From Soehngenia longivitae (GTDB lineage Bacteria; Bacillota; Clostridia; Tissierellales; Tissierellaceae), in NCBI RefSeq assembly GCF_004684055.1, contig NZ_SRIB01000002.1:186001-250000 (forward strand): 64,000 nucleotides of DNA, written 5' to 3'. Position 1 is the first letter of the stretch. Every line of letters begins with the position of its first letter. Below are positions 44,990 to 55,246 of the stretch, piece by piece. The translations under genes and the position numbers were made by a program. Below the pieces are notes generated by a model that did not search any database, was not told the origin of the DNA, and worked only from the letters and a program-made list of their open reading frames with translations.

Positions 44990-45952
44990 ATGTCTGAAAA
45001 TATAAATGTGATATCAAAACCAATTCATAAGACCTCGATAGGAGGGCAAGCTTTAATAGAGGGTATCCTCATGAGAGGGCCTGAAAAAGTTTCAATAGCA
45101 GTTAGAAAACCTGATGGTGAAATTGATTTAAAAGTAGAAAAATCTTTGCCACTAAATAAAAAGAATAAGATCACATCACTGCCAATAATTAGGGGAATGT
45201 TAGGATTAGTAGACTCACTTAAAGTTGGGATGAGTGCTTTGATGTATTCTGCTGAATTTTTTGATGAGAACCCAAATGAAACAGAAACACAAGAAAAAGA
45301 GAGTTTATTTAAAAGAATATTCAAAGAAAAAGCAGATGACGTAGCAATGAGTTTAACTGTGTTTTTATCAATTGCTATAGCTGTTGTGGTCTTTATGATT
45401 TTACCAAACTTTTTAACAAATTTATTTTCCAATAGAATTGAAAATTCAATTTTATTGAATTTAATTGAAGGCTTAATAAGGATTTTTATATTCTTCTTAT
45501 ATGTAGTTTGGGTGTCAAAACTAGAAGATGTAAGAAGGGTCTTTGAATATCATGGAGCAGAACATAAGAGCATACATGCTTATGAAAATGGAGTTCCGTT
45601 GACTGTAGAAAACGTCAAGAAATTTTCAATACTGCATCCAAGGTGTGGGACAAGCTTCCTTTTTATGGTAATGATAGTGAGCATAGTGGTATTGTCATTT
45701 TTCGGTTGGCCAAATCCAGTTATGAGGATTTTAACTCGGATTATCATGCTTCCAATTATAGCTGGGATTTCATATGAAATAAATAGATTTATCGGAAAGA
45801 GCAACTCTAAATTTTGTTATTATTTATCTTACCCTGGATTATTGATACAAAAGTATGCAACAGTAAAAGAGCCAGATGATTCTCAAATCGAAGTGGCAAT
45901 TAAAGCACTGGAGGCAGTTATTCCTGAAAATAAGGAGGCGGATTTGTGGTAA
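44990..45952 (+). CDS. DUF1385 membrane protein (YqhQ family)
   Basis: 320 residues. The N-terminal IGGQALIEGILMRGPEKVSIAVR is the family signature; four or so membrane spans follow (VFLSIAIAVVVFMILPNFL and others), with a conserved RRVFEYHGAEHKSIHAYENG and LHPRCGTSFL in the middle. Biochemical function is not established. It typically sits between rpmE and prmC, as here; its stop overlaps the prmC start by 7 nt. Confidence 0.92.
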   Translation: MSENINVISKPIHKTSIGGQALIEGILMRGPEKVSIAVRKPDGEIDLKVEKSLPLNKKNKITSLPIIRGMLGLVDSLKVGMSALMYSAEFFDENPNETETQEKESLFKRIFKEKADDVAMSLTVFLSIAIAVVVFMILPNFLTNLFSNRIENSILLNLIEGLIRIFIFFLYVVWVSKLEDVRRVFEYHGAEHKSIHAYENGVPLTVENVKKFSILHPRCGTSFLFMVMIVSIVVLSFFGWPNPVMRILTRIIMLPIIAGISYEINRFIGKSNSKFCYYLSYPGLLIQKYATVKEPDDSQIEVAIKALEAVIPENKEADLW

Positions 45953-46803
45953 TAAAAGAATTGCTTTTAAAAGGCTCAGGGCTATTAAAGCAAAATCCAA
46001 ACTCAAATCCTAGTTTAGAATCACAGGTTATATTAGCAAAGCTAATGAATGTCGATAAATCATTCTTATTTGCACATATTGAGTCAGAAGTTGAAGAAGA
46101 ATTAGAAGATAGGTATTTATCGTTCATTGAAAAGAGAAAGAATGGATATCCTTTGCAGTATCTACTTGGGGAAGTAGAGTTCTTCGGATATAAATTTAAA
46201 GTAAGAGAAGGAGTTCTCATTCCTCGAGCTGATACTGAGATATTGGTTTCATATGTAATAAATTACATCAATAAAAATAATTTAGATAATTACAGACTTT
46301 TAGAGATAGGAGTTGGAAGCGGCGCTATTATTTTATCGATTGCTAAAAATTGTCCAAATGGAAAATTGATAGGAATAGATATATCAGAAGAAGCTTTGAT
46401 AATTGCTAAAGAAAATCAGGATAATTTAAGTATTTCAAATGTTACTATGTTTAAAAGTGATTTATTTGAAATTTTTTTGAATAAACCCAACAAAGAAGAA
46501 TTCGACATAATAGTTTCAAATCCACCGTATATTGATGAAGAAGAAATGAAAAAGTTGCAGAAAGAAGTTTTATATGAACCACAAATTGCATTGTCCGGTG
46601 GAGTTGATGGACTCATGTACTATAAAAGAATATCACTTAGCGCAAGAGATTTTCTTAAATCTGGAGGAATGCTTGCATTTGAGATTGGTTTAACTCAAGG
46701 AGCGAGTGTTAGAGATATACTTTATGATTTTGGCTATAGAGATATTTCAATAATTAAAGATTTAGAACAAAGAGATAGAGTAGTAGTAGCTTATAAAGAT
46801 TAG
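45946..46803 (+). CDS. prmC: Release-factor glutamine methyltransferase PrmC
   Basis: 285 residues with a GTG start after AAGGAGGCG. The helical N-terminal domain is followed by a SAM-binding fold (LLEIGVGSGAIILSIAK) and the catalytic NPPY in VSNPPYIDEEEM. It methylates the Gln of the GGQ motif in release factors; RF1 itself is encoded about 1.2 kb downstream. The same operon runs through the ChrA genes. Confidence 0.95.
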   Translation: MVIKELLLKGSGLLKQNPNSNPSLESQVILAKLMNVDKSFLFAHIESEVEEELEDRYLSFIEKRKNGYPLQYLLGEVEFFGYKFKVREGVLIPRADTEILVSYVINYINKNNLDNYRLLEIGVGSGAIILSIAKNCPNGKLIGIDISEEALIIAKENQDNLSISNVTMFKSDLFEIFLNKPNKEEFDIIVSNPPYIDEEEMKKLQKEVLYEPQIALSGGVDGLMYYKRISLSARDFLKSGGMLAFEIGLTQGASVRDILYDFGYRDISIIKDLEQRDRVVVAYKD

Positions 46804-46813
46804 GGGTGATTTT

Positions 46814-47335
46814 TTGCCTGTATTATTGGATTTATTTATATCATTTTTTAAGATTGGCGCATTTAGCTTTGGGGGAGGATATGCAATGCTTCCCTTTATT
46901 GAAGATGTAGTAATATATGAACATGGTTGGCTTAGCGCTACAGAATACATAGATATATTAGCAATTTCTGAAATGACTCCAGGACCTATAGCTATAAATT
47001 CTGCGACTTTCATTGGTTATAAGATTGCAGGATTTACAGGTTCACTTGTTTCTACAATAGGAGTAGTGTTGCCATCGTTTATAGTAGTCAGTTTGTTATT
47101 CTATGTTATTTCTAGATTTAAAAATACTAAAGTAGTAGAATGGATTTTTCAAGGGATAAGGCCTATAGTTGTAGGACTTATATTAGCAGCTTTTATAAGC
47201 GTATTTAACAACACAGTCGCTGATATAAAGGCAGTCTTTATCTCTATAACTGTTTTTCTTTTAGTATATGTGAAAAAGATTAATCCTATAGTTTGCATAT
47301 TGATTGCAGGACTACTAGGAATTATTCTCTACTAG
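46814..47335 (+). CDS. Chromate transporter, half-size ChrA, first copy
   Basis: 173 residues with a TTG start after AGGGGTGA. Short CHR-family protein with the FKIGAFSFGGGYAMLPFIED signature, EMTPGPIAINSATFIGYKIAG and about five spans. Half-size CHR proteins work as pairs of opposite orientation; the second copy begins 11 nt later. Family members export chromate, but in soil or gut anaerobes the natural anion is unknown. Confidence 0.9.
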   Translation: MPVLLDLFISFFKIGAFSFGGGYAMLPFIEDVVIYEHGWLSATEYIDILAISEMTPGPIAINSATFIGYKIAGFTGSLVSTIGVVLPSFIVVSLLFYVISRFKNTKVVEWIFQGIRPIVVGLILAAFISVFNNTVADIKAVFISITVFLLVYVKKINPIVCILIAGLLGIILY

Positions 47336-47346
47336 GGGGGAAAGAC

Positions 47347-47883
47347 TTGAAAATAATATTAAATTTATTCATTACTTTCTTTAAAATAGGGGCTTTTACA
47401 TTCGGTGGAGGGTATGCAATGATACCTATAATGGAGAGAGAAATTGTAGAAAATAAAAAATTAATTGGTGATGAAGAATTTACAGATATGCTTGCCTTAG
47501 CTCAAGCTTCTCCTGGCCCAGTAGCAGTAAATACAAGCGTATTCATCGGTTACAAAATAAGGGGATTAACAGGTGCTTTAAGTTGTCTTTTGGGAACTGT
47601 ATTACCTTCTTTTTTAATCATTCTAATCATCGCAATATTTTTCAATGATTTTAAAAATTTAGCCATTGTGGAAGAAATTTTTTCTGGAATAAGGCCAGCA
47701 ATTGCAGCACTAATTTTATCTAGTGTGGTTATTATGCTAAAAAAAGGAGATAATTTAACTAAAAGAATATCTATAGCTGTAATAGTTGCAGTATTAGTGG
47801 GTTTTTTAGACATAAGTCCAGTCATAATAATCATTGCAGGTGCGTTAATATCTTTAATCATGAACTATTTAAAAATTAAGTAA
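47347..47883 (+). CDS. Chromate transporter, half-size ChrA, second copy
   Basis: 178 residues from a TTG at 47347, 6 nt after AGGGGGG; the upstream-open frame overlaps the first copy and is not used. Same signature, FKIGAFTFGGGYAMIPIMER and QASPGPVAVNTSVFIGYKI. It is clearly homologous to the first copy across its whole length, so the pair arose by duplication and probably forms a heterodimeric transporter. Confidence 0.9.
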   Translation: MKIILNLFITFFKIGAFTFGGGYAMIPIMEREIVENKKLIGDEEFTDMLALAQASPGPVAVNTSVFIGYKIRGLTGALSCLLGTVLPSFLIILIIAIFFNDFKNLAIVEEIFSGIRPAIAALILSSVVIMLKKGDNLTKRISIAVIVAVLVGFLDISPVIIIIAGALISLIMNYLKIK

Positions 47884-47893
47884 ACCATTGATA

Positions 47894-47922
47894 TTGAAAA
47901 AAAACCAAATATGAAATATAAT
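47894..47922 (+). promoter_or_regulatory. Promoter of prfA
   Basis: TTGAAA (47894-47899), 17-nt spacer, perfect TATAAT (47917-47922), giving a leader of about 45 nt. Confidence 0.65.
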
Positions 47923-47975
47923 ATTAATATGGGTAGTTGTGTGTATAATTTTTGTTAAGATAAGAGGGGTAAGAA

Positions 47976-49046
47976 TTGTTAGAAAAACTAGATTTTTTAG
48001 CATCTAAATATAAAGAATTAAATAAAAAAGCTATGGATCCTAATCTAATAAATGAAGATAGAGAAGAATGGCAAAGAGTTATGAAAGAGCAGGCTGATTT
48101 AGAGCCAATTGTGAATAAATATGAAGAATACAGAAAAATAAAAGAAGATTTAGAAACAGCAAAAGAAATGCTTTATGAAAAGATTGATGAGGAAACTAAA
48201 GATTTCTTGAAAGAAGAGATCAAAGAATTAGAAAGTAAAGTTGAGACTTTAGAGGAAGAACTTAAGGTACTTCTATTGCCAAAAGATCCAAATGATCATA
48301 AAAATGTAATCGTAGAGATAAGAGCAGGTGCAGGGGGAGACGAAGCTGCACTGTTTGCTGGTGTTTTATTCAGGATGTATGTAAGATATGCAGAGAGGAA
48401 TAATTGGAAAGTAGAACTTATGAGTTCAAACGAAATAGGCATAGGTGGCTTCAAAGAAGTAATATTCATGATAAATGGAAAAGGAGCTTATTCAAGGCTA
48501 AAATATGAATCAGGAGTTCACAGAGTACAAAGGGTACCTGAAACAGAGTCAAGTGGTAGAATACACACGTCTACTGCTACTGTCGCAGTACTACCTGAAG
48601 CAGAGGACATTGACATTGAAATAAATCCATCTGATTTGAGAATAGATGTGTTTAGATCATCTGGGAATGGTGGACAGTCTGTTAATACAACAGATTCAGC
48701 TGTGAGAGTCACACATATACCAACCGGTATAGTGATATCTTGTCAAGATGAAAAAAGCCAGTTAAAAAATAAAGAAAAAGCATTGAAAATATTGAAATCT
48801 AGGCTCTATGAAATGAAGCTTAGAGAACAAAATGAAGAATTGGCACAGATGAAAAGAGGGCAAGTAGGAACTGGGGATAGATCTGAGAGAATTAGGACAT
48901 ACAATTTTCCTCAAGGTAGAGTTACTGATCACAGGATTAATTTAACCCTATACAAGTTGAACAATTTCATTGATGGTGATCTTGACGAGATGATAGATGC
49001 TCTTACTACTACAGATCAGGCAGAAAGACTGAAAAATATCAGCTAA
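47976..49046 (+). CDS. prfA: Peptide chain release factor 1
   Basis: 356 residues with a TTG start after AGAGGGG. RF1 features: a long coiled N-terminal domain ([17 protein letters not shown]), [36 protein letters not shown] and the catalytic GGQ in [17 protein letters not shown]. It reads UAA and UAG. No internal frameshift is seen (that feature belongs to RF2). Its methylase PrmC is encoded just upstream. Confidence 0.97.
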   Translation: MLEKLDFLASKYKELNKKAMDPNLINEDREEWQRVMKEQADLEPIVNKYEEYRKIKEDLETAKEMLYEKIDEETKDFLKEEIKELESKVETLEEELKVLLLPKDPNDHKNVIVEIRAGAGGDEAALFAGVLFRMYVRYAERNNWKVELMSSNEIGIGGFKEVIFMINGKGAYSRLKYESGVHRVQRVPETESSGRIHTSTATVAVLPEAEDIDIEINPSDLRIDVFRSSGNGGQSVNTTDSAVRVTHIPTGIVISCQDEKSQLKNKEKALKILKSRLYEMKLREQNEELAQMKRGQVGTGDRSERIRTYNFPQGRVTDHRINLTLYKLNNFIDGDLDEMIDALTTTDQAERLKNIS

Positions 49047-49069
49047 AAGGGGTTTTCCCCTTTTTTTTT
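49045..49069 (+). terminator. Terminator of prfA
   Basis: AAAAGGGG and CCCCTTTTTTTTT around TTTT; classic short hairpin with a nine-U tract. Confidence 0.85.
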
Positions 49070-49089
49070 AAGTAAAAATGGAGGATATC

Positions 49090-50130
49090 ATGCAGACAAA
49101 AATAATAAAAATAGATCCTCAAAATCCTGAGGATGATTTAATAGATGAAGCAGTTGAAATATTAAAAACCAATGAATTAGTAGCTTTCCCAACGGAAACA
49201 GTCTATGGATTAGGCGCAGCAGGTCTTAATAAAGAAGCTGTAGAGAAAATTTTTATAGCTAAAAACAGACCACAAGACAATCCCTTAATCCTTCATGTAT
49301 GCTCTATAGAAATGGTTGAGGAAATTGCAGAAAATATTTCACCAGATGCTAAAAAATTAATGGACGCATTTTGGCCTGGACCACTCACCATAATCTTTAA
49401 AAGGAAACCAAATGTACCTGATGTAATTACTGCTGGATTGGATACGGTAGCTATAAGAATGCCTGATAATAAAATAGCTCTAAAGCTGATTGAAAAGTTA
49501 GGTATGCCAATAGCAGCACCATCTGCAAATACTTCAGGAAAACCTAGTCCAACATGTGCTGAAGATGTATACGAAGATATGTATGGAAAAATTCCACTGA
49601 TAATTGACGGTGGAGATGCTAGAGTTGGTTTAGAGTCGACGGTTGTAGACTTGTCAAATGATATAGCTATGATACTAAGACCAGGTGGTATAACCATAGA
49701 ACATTTGCGAAAATATTTAAAAAAAGTGGAACTAGATCCAGCTTTAAAAGAAGGAAAAGAGATATTAAAGCCAAGAGCTCCTGGACAAAAATATAGACAT
49801 TATGCTCCAAAAGCAGAACTGATTTTATTCCCATATAGTAGCGATATGACAGATAGATTAAAAGCTATGTATGAGAAACTGACTGATGAAAATAAAAAAG
49901 TGGGTATTTTAACTGTAGACGAAAACCTAGATAATTATGATGCGGATATTTTGTTGAGTTTAGGTACAATAACAGATTTAGAAACAATCGCTCACAATTT
50001 ATTTAAATACATAAGACAGATAGATAATCTAGGTGTTGATGTGATATTATGTGAGGGAGTAATAGAAGAAGGAATAGGTCTTGCCATTATGAATAGACTG
50101 AAAAAATCAAGTGGTGGAAATATAGCTTAA
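49090..50130 (+). CDS. Threonylcarbamoyl-AMP synthase (Sua5 type)
   Basis: 346 residues from the ATG at 49090, 5 nt after GGAGG (an ATG at 49078 overlaps that site). The N-terminal YrdC-like domain has VAFPTETVYGLGA, KNRPQDNPLILH and SANTSGKPSPT; after about residue 200, the C-terminal Sua5 domain starts with PGQKYRHYAPKAEL. It makes threonylcarbamoyl-AMP for the t6A modification of tRNAs reading ANN codons. Confidence 0.95.
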   Translation: MQTKIIKIDPQNPEDDLIDEAVEILKTNELVAFPTETVYGLGAAGLNKEAVEKIFIAKNRPQDNPLILHVCSIEMVEEIAENISPDAKKLMDAFWPGPLTIIFKRKPNVPDVITAGLDTVAIRMPDNKIALKLIEKLGMPIAAPSANTSGKPSPTCAEDVYEDMYGKIPLIIDGGDARVGLESTVVDLSNDIAMILRPGGITIEHLRKYLKKVELDPALKEGKEILKPRAPGQKYRHYAPKAELILFPYSSDMTDRLKAMYEKLTDENKKVGILTVDENLDNYDADILLSLGTITDLETIAHNLFKYIRQIDNLGVDVILCEGVIEEGIGLAIMNRLKKSSGGNIA

Positions 50131-50144
50131 ATTTGGAGGATAAT

Positions 50145-50597
50145 ATGAATGTTTTGTTTGTGTGTACAGGAAATACTTGTCGCAGCCCTATGGCAGAAGG
50201 TATATTAAAGAATAAATCAAAGAGGCTAAGTAAAAATATCGAAGTAAAATCAAGAGGAATATTTGCGATAGACAATGATTTGCCAAGCAAAAATGCATTG
50301 CTTGCAATGAAAGGGATTGCGGATATTTCTAAACACAGGGCAAAGAAGATAAGCGCTGATGATTTAGCTTGGGCTGATTTGGTACTGGTGATGACAAAAG
50401 CTCAAAAAAATCAATTGTTGATAGATTATCCTATGTTTTCAAATAAGATAAAACTTTTAAGTGAAGTTTCGACAGGAAGAGAAAAAGATATAAAAGACCC
50501 TTTTGGAGAATCACTATCTGGGTACAAAAGAACTATGGAAGAGTTGGAGTACCATATTGATAGATTTATAGAAAAATTAGAGGAGGAGAGAGAATGA
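50145..50597 (+). CDS. Low-molecular-weight protein-tyrosine/arginine phosphatase
   Basis: 150 residues from the ATG at 50145, 5 nt after GGAGGA. The P-loop CTGNTCRSP near the N-terminus and the acid-loop Asp in KDPFGESLSGYK are intact. Close relatives in Firmicutes (YwlE type) remove phosphate from arginine; a Thr after Asn in the P-loop (CTGNTCRS) is the feature linked to arginine preference, so YwlE is the best guess. The Sua5-phosphatase-RpiB-Upp order matches the Bacillus ywl neighbourhood. Confidence 0.9.
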   Translation: MNVLFVCTGNTCRSPMAEGILKNKSKRLSKNIEVKSRGIFAIDNDLPSKNALLAMKGIADISKHRAKKISADDLAWADLVLVMTKAQKNQLLIDYPMFSNKIKLLSEVSTGREKDIKDPFGESLSGYKRTMEELEYHIDRFIEKLEEERE

Positions 50598-51040
50598 AAA
50601 TAGGAATTGGTTCAGATCATGGTGGATATGAATTAAAAGAAGAATTAAAAAAATACATGCTAGAAAAAGGAATTGATGTCATAGACTATGGAACTAATGA
50701 TTTAACATCAGTTGATTATCCAGATTATGGTAAAATCGTTGCAGAAGCAGTTGTAAATAAAGAAGTTGAAAGAGGAGTCGTCATATGTGGAACAGGGATT
50801 GGAATCTCAATTGCTGCAAATAAAGTAAAAGGTATTAGATGTGCTCTTTGTTCTGACACATATTCTGCAAGGATGAGTATGGAACATAACAATGCAAATA
50901 TGATAGCCTTAGGTGGCAGGGTTTTGGGAGTAGATTTAGCAAAAGAAATTTTAAGTGCGTATTTGAATTCTACTTTTCAAGGTGGCAGACATTTAAGAAG
51001 GATAGAAAAAATTAGTGAAATAGAAAAAACTATGTTATAA
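50594..51040 (+). CDS. rpiB: Ribose-5-phosphate isomerase B
   Basis: 148 residues, overlapping the phosphatase gene by 4 nt. RpiB/LacAB-family motifs: IGSDHGGYELKEELKKYM, the catalytic Cys in GVVICGTGIGISIAANK, and ALCSDTYSARMSMEHNNANM. It interconverts ribose-5-P and ribulose-5-P. Confidence 0.95.
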   Translation: MKIGIGSDHGGYELKEELKKYMLEKGIDVIDYGTNDLTSVDYPDYGKIVAEAVVNKEVERGVVICGTGIGISIAANKVKGIRCALCSDTYSARMSMEHNNANMIALGGRVLGVDLAKEILSAYLNSTFQGGRHLRRIEKISEIEKTML

Positions 51041-51059
51041 TACTAAAAGTAAATTTTGA

Positions 51060-51701
<642 letters not shown>

Positions 51702-51732
51702 ATTAAAATAAGTATTTTTAGGAGAAAAGAAA

Positions 51733-52776
51733 ATGAACATAACGATAATAGCTTTCTTTACTGCATTTACAATTTCACTTTTGTTAACTCCAGTTATGAT
51801 AAAAGTTGCACCCAAAATAGGTGCTTTAGATATTCCAAAAGATAACCGAAGAATGCACAAAAAACCAATGCCACTTCTTGGTGGGGTATCTATATATATT
51901 GCTGTTATAGCAGGGATAATACTATTCGTTCCATTGTCAATTGAAATGAAAGCAATTATTTTAGGAGCAACTGTGATGTTTTTAGCTGGCATCAAAGATG
52001 ATTTAAAGGGAACAACGGCTAAAGAAAAGCTATTGTATCAAATAATTGCTGCTTTGATAGTGATAAAATTTGGGGTGAAAATAGAATTTTTGACTAATCC
52101 TTTTTCAGCTAGTGGCAATATATTGTATTTAGGGTGGCTAGGCATTCCACTAACATTTTTTTGGATAGTTGGAATTACAAATACATTGAATTTGATAGAT
52201 GGGTTAGATGGACTTGCAGCTGGAGTATCGTTTATATCAAGTTTATCGTTTATAGTTGTTGCTGTATTATATGGACATTTTGGAACAGCTACACTAGCAA
52301 GCCTAATCGCTGGAGCAACATTGGGGTTTTTACCATATAATTTCAACCCAGCTAAAATATTCATGGGAGACACAGGTGCGCTTTTTTTAGGATTTATGCT
52401 AGCGGTGATTTCGATTGAAGGAGTTATGAAGAGTGTAGCAACTATATCCTTTGTAGTACCAATAATAGTATTGGGACTTCCTATTTTTGATACAACTTTT
52501 GCGATTTTAAGAAGATTTTTAAATGGTCAGTCTATAATGGAAGCAGATAAAAAGCACCTTCACCATAGATTGTTAGAACATGGGTATTCCCATAAAAAGA
52601 CAGTTTTAATTCTTTACTTAATATCAGCGATATTTAGCTTTTTTGCAATTTTTGTTTCTAGGATAAATTCAAAAGTTGCTCTTTTTGTAGCAGCAGGTGT
52701 ATTTATATGTTCTGTTCTTTTAGCTTCAAGAATAGGATTGTTTTCGACTGGTGGACGTAAGGAGGAAGACAAATGA
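51733..52776 (+). CDS. tagO: Undecaprenyl-phosphate GlcNAc-1-phosphate transferase (TagO/WecA family)
   Basis: 347 residues, about 10-11 spans. Family motifs: DNRRMHKKPMPLLGG, AGIKDDLKG, the catalytic NLIDGLDGLAAG and FMGDTGALFLGF, plus the His-rich KKHLHHRLLEHGYSHKK loop. It starts wall-teichoic-acid-like or other secondary polymer synthesis by making undecaprenyl-PP-GlcNAc. Its stop overlaps the epimerase start by 4 nt, so both likely feed the same polymer. Confidence 0.92.
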   Translation: MNITIIAFFTAFTISLLLTPVMIKVAPKIGALDIPKDNRRMHKKPMPLLGGVSIYIAVIAGIILFVPLSIEMKAIILGATVMFLAGIKDDLKGTTAKEKLLYQIIAALIVIKFGVKIEFLTNPFSASGNILYLGWLGIPLTFFWIVGITNTLNLIDGLDGLAAGVSFISSLSFIVVAVLYGHFGTATLASLIAGATLGFLPYNFNPAKIFMGDTGALFLGFMLAVISIEGVMKSVATISFVVPIIVLGLPIFDTTFAILRRFLNGQSIMEADKKHLHHRLLEHGYSHKKTVLILYLISAIFSFFAIFVSRINSKVALFVAAGVFICSVLLASRIGLFSTGGRKEEDK

Positions 52777-53882
52777 AAGTAATGACTGTTTTTGGGACAA
52801 GACCAGAAGCTATAAAAATGGCACCTATTATTAAGGAACTTGAGAGAAGAAAAATAGAACAAGTTATTTGTGTGACTGCTCAACATAGACAAATGTTAGA
52901 TCAAGTCATAAATTTATTCGAAATCAAACCTGATTATGATCTAAATATATTTAAAGAAGGACAGACGCTTACAGATATAACAATAAATGCTCTAAAAGGA
53001 TTAGAAGAGGTTGTAAAAAAAGAATTACCTGATATATTACTTATTCAAGGGGATACAACTACTGTTTTTGCAGGGGCATTAGCTGCATTTTATCAGAAAA
53101 TAAAAATTGGACATGTTGAAGCAGGCTTGAGAAGTTACAACTTATATTCACCTTATCCAGAAGAAGCAAATAGAAAATTAACAGGTGTCCTTACAAATTT
53201 TCATTTTGCACCCACACTTTCAAATAGAGATAATTTGCTAAGAGAAGGTTATGATGAAAAAAGCATATTCATCACAGGCAATACTGTCATAGATGCATTA
53301 AAGTATACTGTCAAAGATGACTATAAATTTAAAGACGAAGTATTAAGCCAAATTGATTTTGAAAACAAGAAAGTGATATTACTAACTAGTCATAGACGAG
53401 AGAACATCGGAGAGAAGATGGAGCATATTTTTAGTGGAATTAAAAGAGCAGTTGAAGAAGTAAAAGATGCAATTGTAGTATTTCCGGTACATTTAAATCC
53501 AAGGGTAAGAGAAATTGCAAATAGAGTATTTAAAGAAAACGAAGACATTTATCTAGTAGAGCCATTGGAATATGAGCCATTTACAAATTTAATGGCAAGG
53601 AGTTTTATTGTAGTTACAGACTCAGGAGGGCTTCAAGAGGAAGCACCAGCACTAGGAAAACCAGTACTCGTGATTAGAGATGAAACAGAAAGACCTGAAG
53701 GAATAAGTGCAGGTACAGCAAAACTTGTGGGAACAGAAGAAGAAAACGTATATAAAAACTTAAAAGAACTCCTTACCGATGAAAAACTGTATTCTAAGAT
53801 GGCAAGAGCTGTTAACCCATATGGTGATGGAAAAGCTAGCGAGAGAATTGTCGATATATTACTAGATAAATTATCAAAATAA
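52773..53882 (+). CDS. mnaA: UDP-N-acetylglucosamine 2-epimerase (non-hydrolysing)
   Basis: 369 residues. Motifs: VFGTRPEAIKMAPIIKELE, VQGDTTTVF-like IQGDTTTVFAGALAAF, VEAGLRSYN, YPEEANRKL, TSHRRENIGEKM and TDSGGLQEEAPALGKPVL. It converts UDP-GlcNAc to UDP-ManNAc, the next sugar in linkage units of teichoic-type wall polymers. Such polymers are the usual ligand of the SLH proteins encoded elsewhere in the window. Confidence 0.95.
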   Translation: MKVMTVFGTRPEAIKMAPIIKELERRKIEQVICVTAQHRQMLDQVINLFEIKPDYDLNIFKEGQTLTDITINALKGLEEVVKKELPDILLIQGDTTTVFAGALAAFYQKIKIGHVEAGLRSYNLYSPYPEEANRKLTGVLTNFHFAPTLSNRDNLLREGYDEKSIFITGNTVIDALKYTVKDDYKFKDEVLSQIDFENKKVILLTSHRRENIGEKMEHIFSGIKRAVEEVKDAIVVFPVHLNPRVREIANRVFKENEDIYLVEPLEYEPFTNLMARSFIVVTDSGGLQEEAPALGKPVLVIRDETERPEGISAGTAKLVGTEEENVYKNLKELLTDEKLYSKMARAVNPYGDGKASERIVDILLDKLSK

Positions 53883-53968
53883 TATAGAATTGGGCATTAG
53901 TGAAATAATTTACATAATCACAAATTTGAAAATAACGATTTATATATATAATTTTGGAGGAGATTTGG

Positions 53969-55225
53969 TTGGAGAAGATTATAATTGAGAAAAGTCCGCC
54001 ATTGCATGGGAGGGTACGAGTAAGTGGTGCAAAGAATGCTGCACTGCCTATTTTAGCAGCTTCACTGTTGGGCACTGAAGATATTATACTAGAAGATGTA
54101 CCTAACTTAAAAGATGTCGAGATAATGTGTGAAGTGTTGAAATCCTTAGGGAGTGAAGTTGTATATTTAGATACAAATACCATTAAGATAAATTCTAAAA
54201 ATCTTAATAACTATGAAACAAGATACGAACTCATGAATAAGATGAGGGCTTCCTTTTTAGTCATGGGACCACTTTTAACACGATTAGGAAAAACTAAAAA
54301 TTCACTTCCTGGTGGATGTGCAATTGGAGCAAGACCTATAGACTTGCATTTGAAAGGATTCAGGGCTTTAGGAGCAGAAGTAGTACAAAACGAGGATAAT
54401 GTATTTGCATATTCGGATAAACTAATGGGCGGTATGATCTATCTTGACTTTCCATCAGTTGGAGCAACTGAAAATATAATGATGGCTGCAACTATGGCAC
54501 AAGGAGAAACAATCATAGATAATGCTGCAATGGAACCTGAAATAGTAGATTTATCTAATTTTTTAAATAAGTTGGGTGCAGATATAAGAGGAGCAGGAAC
54601 TTCGACTATAAAAATCAGAGGGGTAAAACATTTAGGCGGTGCAAAGCACTCAATCATTCCTGATAGAATTGAAGCAGGTACTTTAATGGTAGGAGCTGCA
54701 ATAAGTAAAGGTGATGTGATTGTAGAAAATGTCATCACAAGTCATATGAAACCGGTATCTGCAAAATTGAGAGAATGTGGTTGCACTGTAGAAGAAGGCA
54801 TTGATAGCATTAGAGTGGTAGGCAATGATCATTTAACAGCCATTGACATAAAAACCATGCCATATCCAGGATTTCCGACGGATATGCAGGCTCAATTTAT
54901 GGCACTCATGACAGTTTTAGAAGGAACTAGTACAGTTATAGAGACAGTGTTTGAAAATAGATTTATGCATGTAGAAGAGCTAAAAAAAATGGGAGCAGAC
55001 ATCACAGTTGAAGAAAGAGCAGCTACTATAATAGGAAAAGATAAATTATTTGGAGCAGAAGTAAAAGCTACTGATTTAAGAGCAGGAGCAGCAATGGTTT
55101 TAGCGGGAATAATAGCAGAAGGTAAGACAATAATTGATGAAATATATCATATAGATAGAGGATATGATAGAATAGAAGAAAAGTTTAGAAAGCTTGGCGC
55201 AAATATATACAGACAAGAATTCTGA
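53969..55225 (+). CDS. murA: UDP-N-acetylglucosamine 1-carboxyvinyltransferase (MurA)
   Basis: 418 residues from the TTG at 53969, 6 nt after GGAGGAG. EPSP-synthase-like fold: RVSGAKNAALPILAASLL, the catalytic Cys in LPGGCAIGARPIDLHL, and the C-terminal DLRAGAAMVLAGIIAEGKT with DRGYDRIEEKFRKLGA. It catalyses the first committed step of peptidoglycan synthesis. Position between an epimerase and an MreB-family gene suggests coordinated envelope growth. Confidence 0.95.
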   Translation: MEKIIIEKSPPLHGRVRVSGAKNAALPILAASLLGTEDIILEDVPNLKDVEIMCEVLKSLGSEVVYLDTNTIKINSKNLNNYETRYELMNKMRASFLVMGPLLTRLGKTKNSLPGGCAIGARPIDLHLKGFRALGAEVVQNEDNVFAYSDKLMGGMIYLDFPSVGATENIMMAATMAQGETIIDNAAMEPEIVDLSNFLNKLGADIRGAGTSTIKIRGVKHLGGAKHSIIPDRIEAGTLMVGAAISKGDVIVENVITSHMKPVSAKLRECGCTVEEGIDSIRVVGNDHLTAIDIKTMPYPGFPTDMQAQFMALMTVLEGTSTVIETVFENRFMHVEELKKMGADITVEERAATIIGKDKLFGAEVKATDLRAGAAMVLAGIIAEGKTIIDEIYHIDRGYDRIEEKFRKLGANIYRQEF

Positions 55226-55246
55226 AAAAAATGGAGATGATTTTCA